A stretch of 13,979 nucleotides of DNA, taken from positions 1-13,979 of the forward strand of contig NZ_JANFYN010000052.1 in NCBI RefSeq assembly GCF_024460475.1, written 5' to 3'. A program made the translations under genes and the position numbers. Numbering within the stretch: the first letter of the stretch is position 1; the number at the start of each line of letters is the position of its first letter. The notes beneath the pieces were generated by a model. The model searched no databases. It was not told where the DNA came from and saw only the letters and a list, made by a program, of their open reading frames with translations. This document shows, in pieces, positions 13,961 through 13,979 of the stretch. The DNA is from Holdemanella sp. MSK.7.32. Its GTDB lineage: Bacteria; Bacillota_I; Bacilli_A; Erysipelotrichales; Erysipelotrichaceae.

Positions 13961-13975
13961 AAAATCTGATAGAAT
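13947..13975 (+). promoter_or_regulatory. Candidate promoter for a gene beyond the right edge
   Basis: TCGACA (13947-13952) and TAGAAT (13970-13975) are 17 bases apart, each one mismatch from consensus. The -35 lies inside the 14-base palindrome and the terminator's 3' arm, so a protein on the palindrome would block it. The window ends 4 bases later, so the gene served is unseen. Confidence 0.45.
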
Positions 13976-13979
13976 ATCT

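Noticed and set aside
1..13979. CRISPR array, insertion sequence, prophage or defence system
   Set aside because: No regularly spaced repeats, transposase, integrase, terminal inverted repeats or defence-type domains were seen on either strand; all long frames belong to metabolic, transport or regulatory families.

Overview
This is an AT-rich window, mostly coding, with strong AGGAGG-type ribosome binding sites, consensus sigma-A promoters, short intergenic gaps and Rho-independent terminators. It looks like chromosome from a low-GC Bacillota, plausibly an anaerobic gut-type Erysipelotrichia or Clostridia. The phylum is well supported by style; anything finer is inference. No mobile element, CRISPR array, phage gene or defence gene is visible.

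Layout. (1) Positions 1-4161 form a sugar-alcohol locus. The first 14 codons of a minus-strand 1-phosphofructokinase-like kinase diverge from a plus-strand run of a SorE-like zinc-type dehydrogenase, a DeoR-family regulator and a complete mannitol-type PTS transporter (IIC-IIB-IIA fused). Three phased TGAAAYA repeats around the promoter are candidate operators. (2) Positions 4167-6211 carry two minus-strand genes, a LOG-family protein and an Na+-dependent NSS-family transporter, each with its own terminator. (3) A minus-strand tRNA-Glu(UUC) with promoter and terminator lies at 6270-6448. (4) Plus-strand degV (FakB-like) and a sugar-phosphate-type nucleotidyltransferase each have their own promoter. 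(5) Positions 8371-9837 hold a guanine-class purine riboswitch with a readable terminator/antiterminator switch, in front of an NCS2 purine permease. (6) Positions 9915-13916 form an overlapping four-gene operon: FAD, 2Fe-2S and molybdopterin subunits of a xanthine-dehydrogenase-family hydroxylase, followed by a MocA-like molybdenum-cofactor cytidylyltransferase.

How they work together. Regions 5 and 6 read as a purine uptake and oxidation module: the riboswitch limits permease expression when guanine or hypoxanthine is plentiful, and the hydroxylase with its own cofactor-finishing enzyme would oxidise the imported base. The purine substrate is inferred from the adjacent riboswitch and from retained active-site Glu/Arg residues. 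Region 1 reads as PTS uptake of a hexitol, oxidation of the hexitol phosphate to a ketose phosphate, and possibly a second phosphorylation by the divergent kinase; the exact polyol cannot be read from sequence.

I did not find a clearly new biological system. The items most worth a second look are the unusual partner set of the mannitol-type PTS, the phased operator-like repeats, the alternative hairpins between permease and hydroxylase operon, and the palindrome, terminator and promoter superposition at the right edge.
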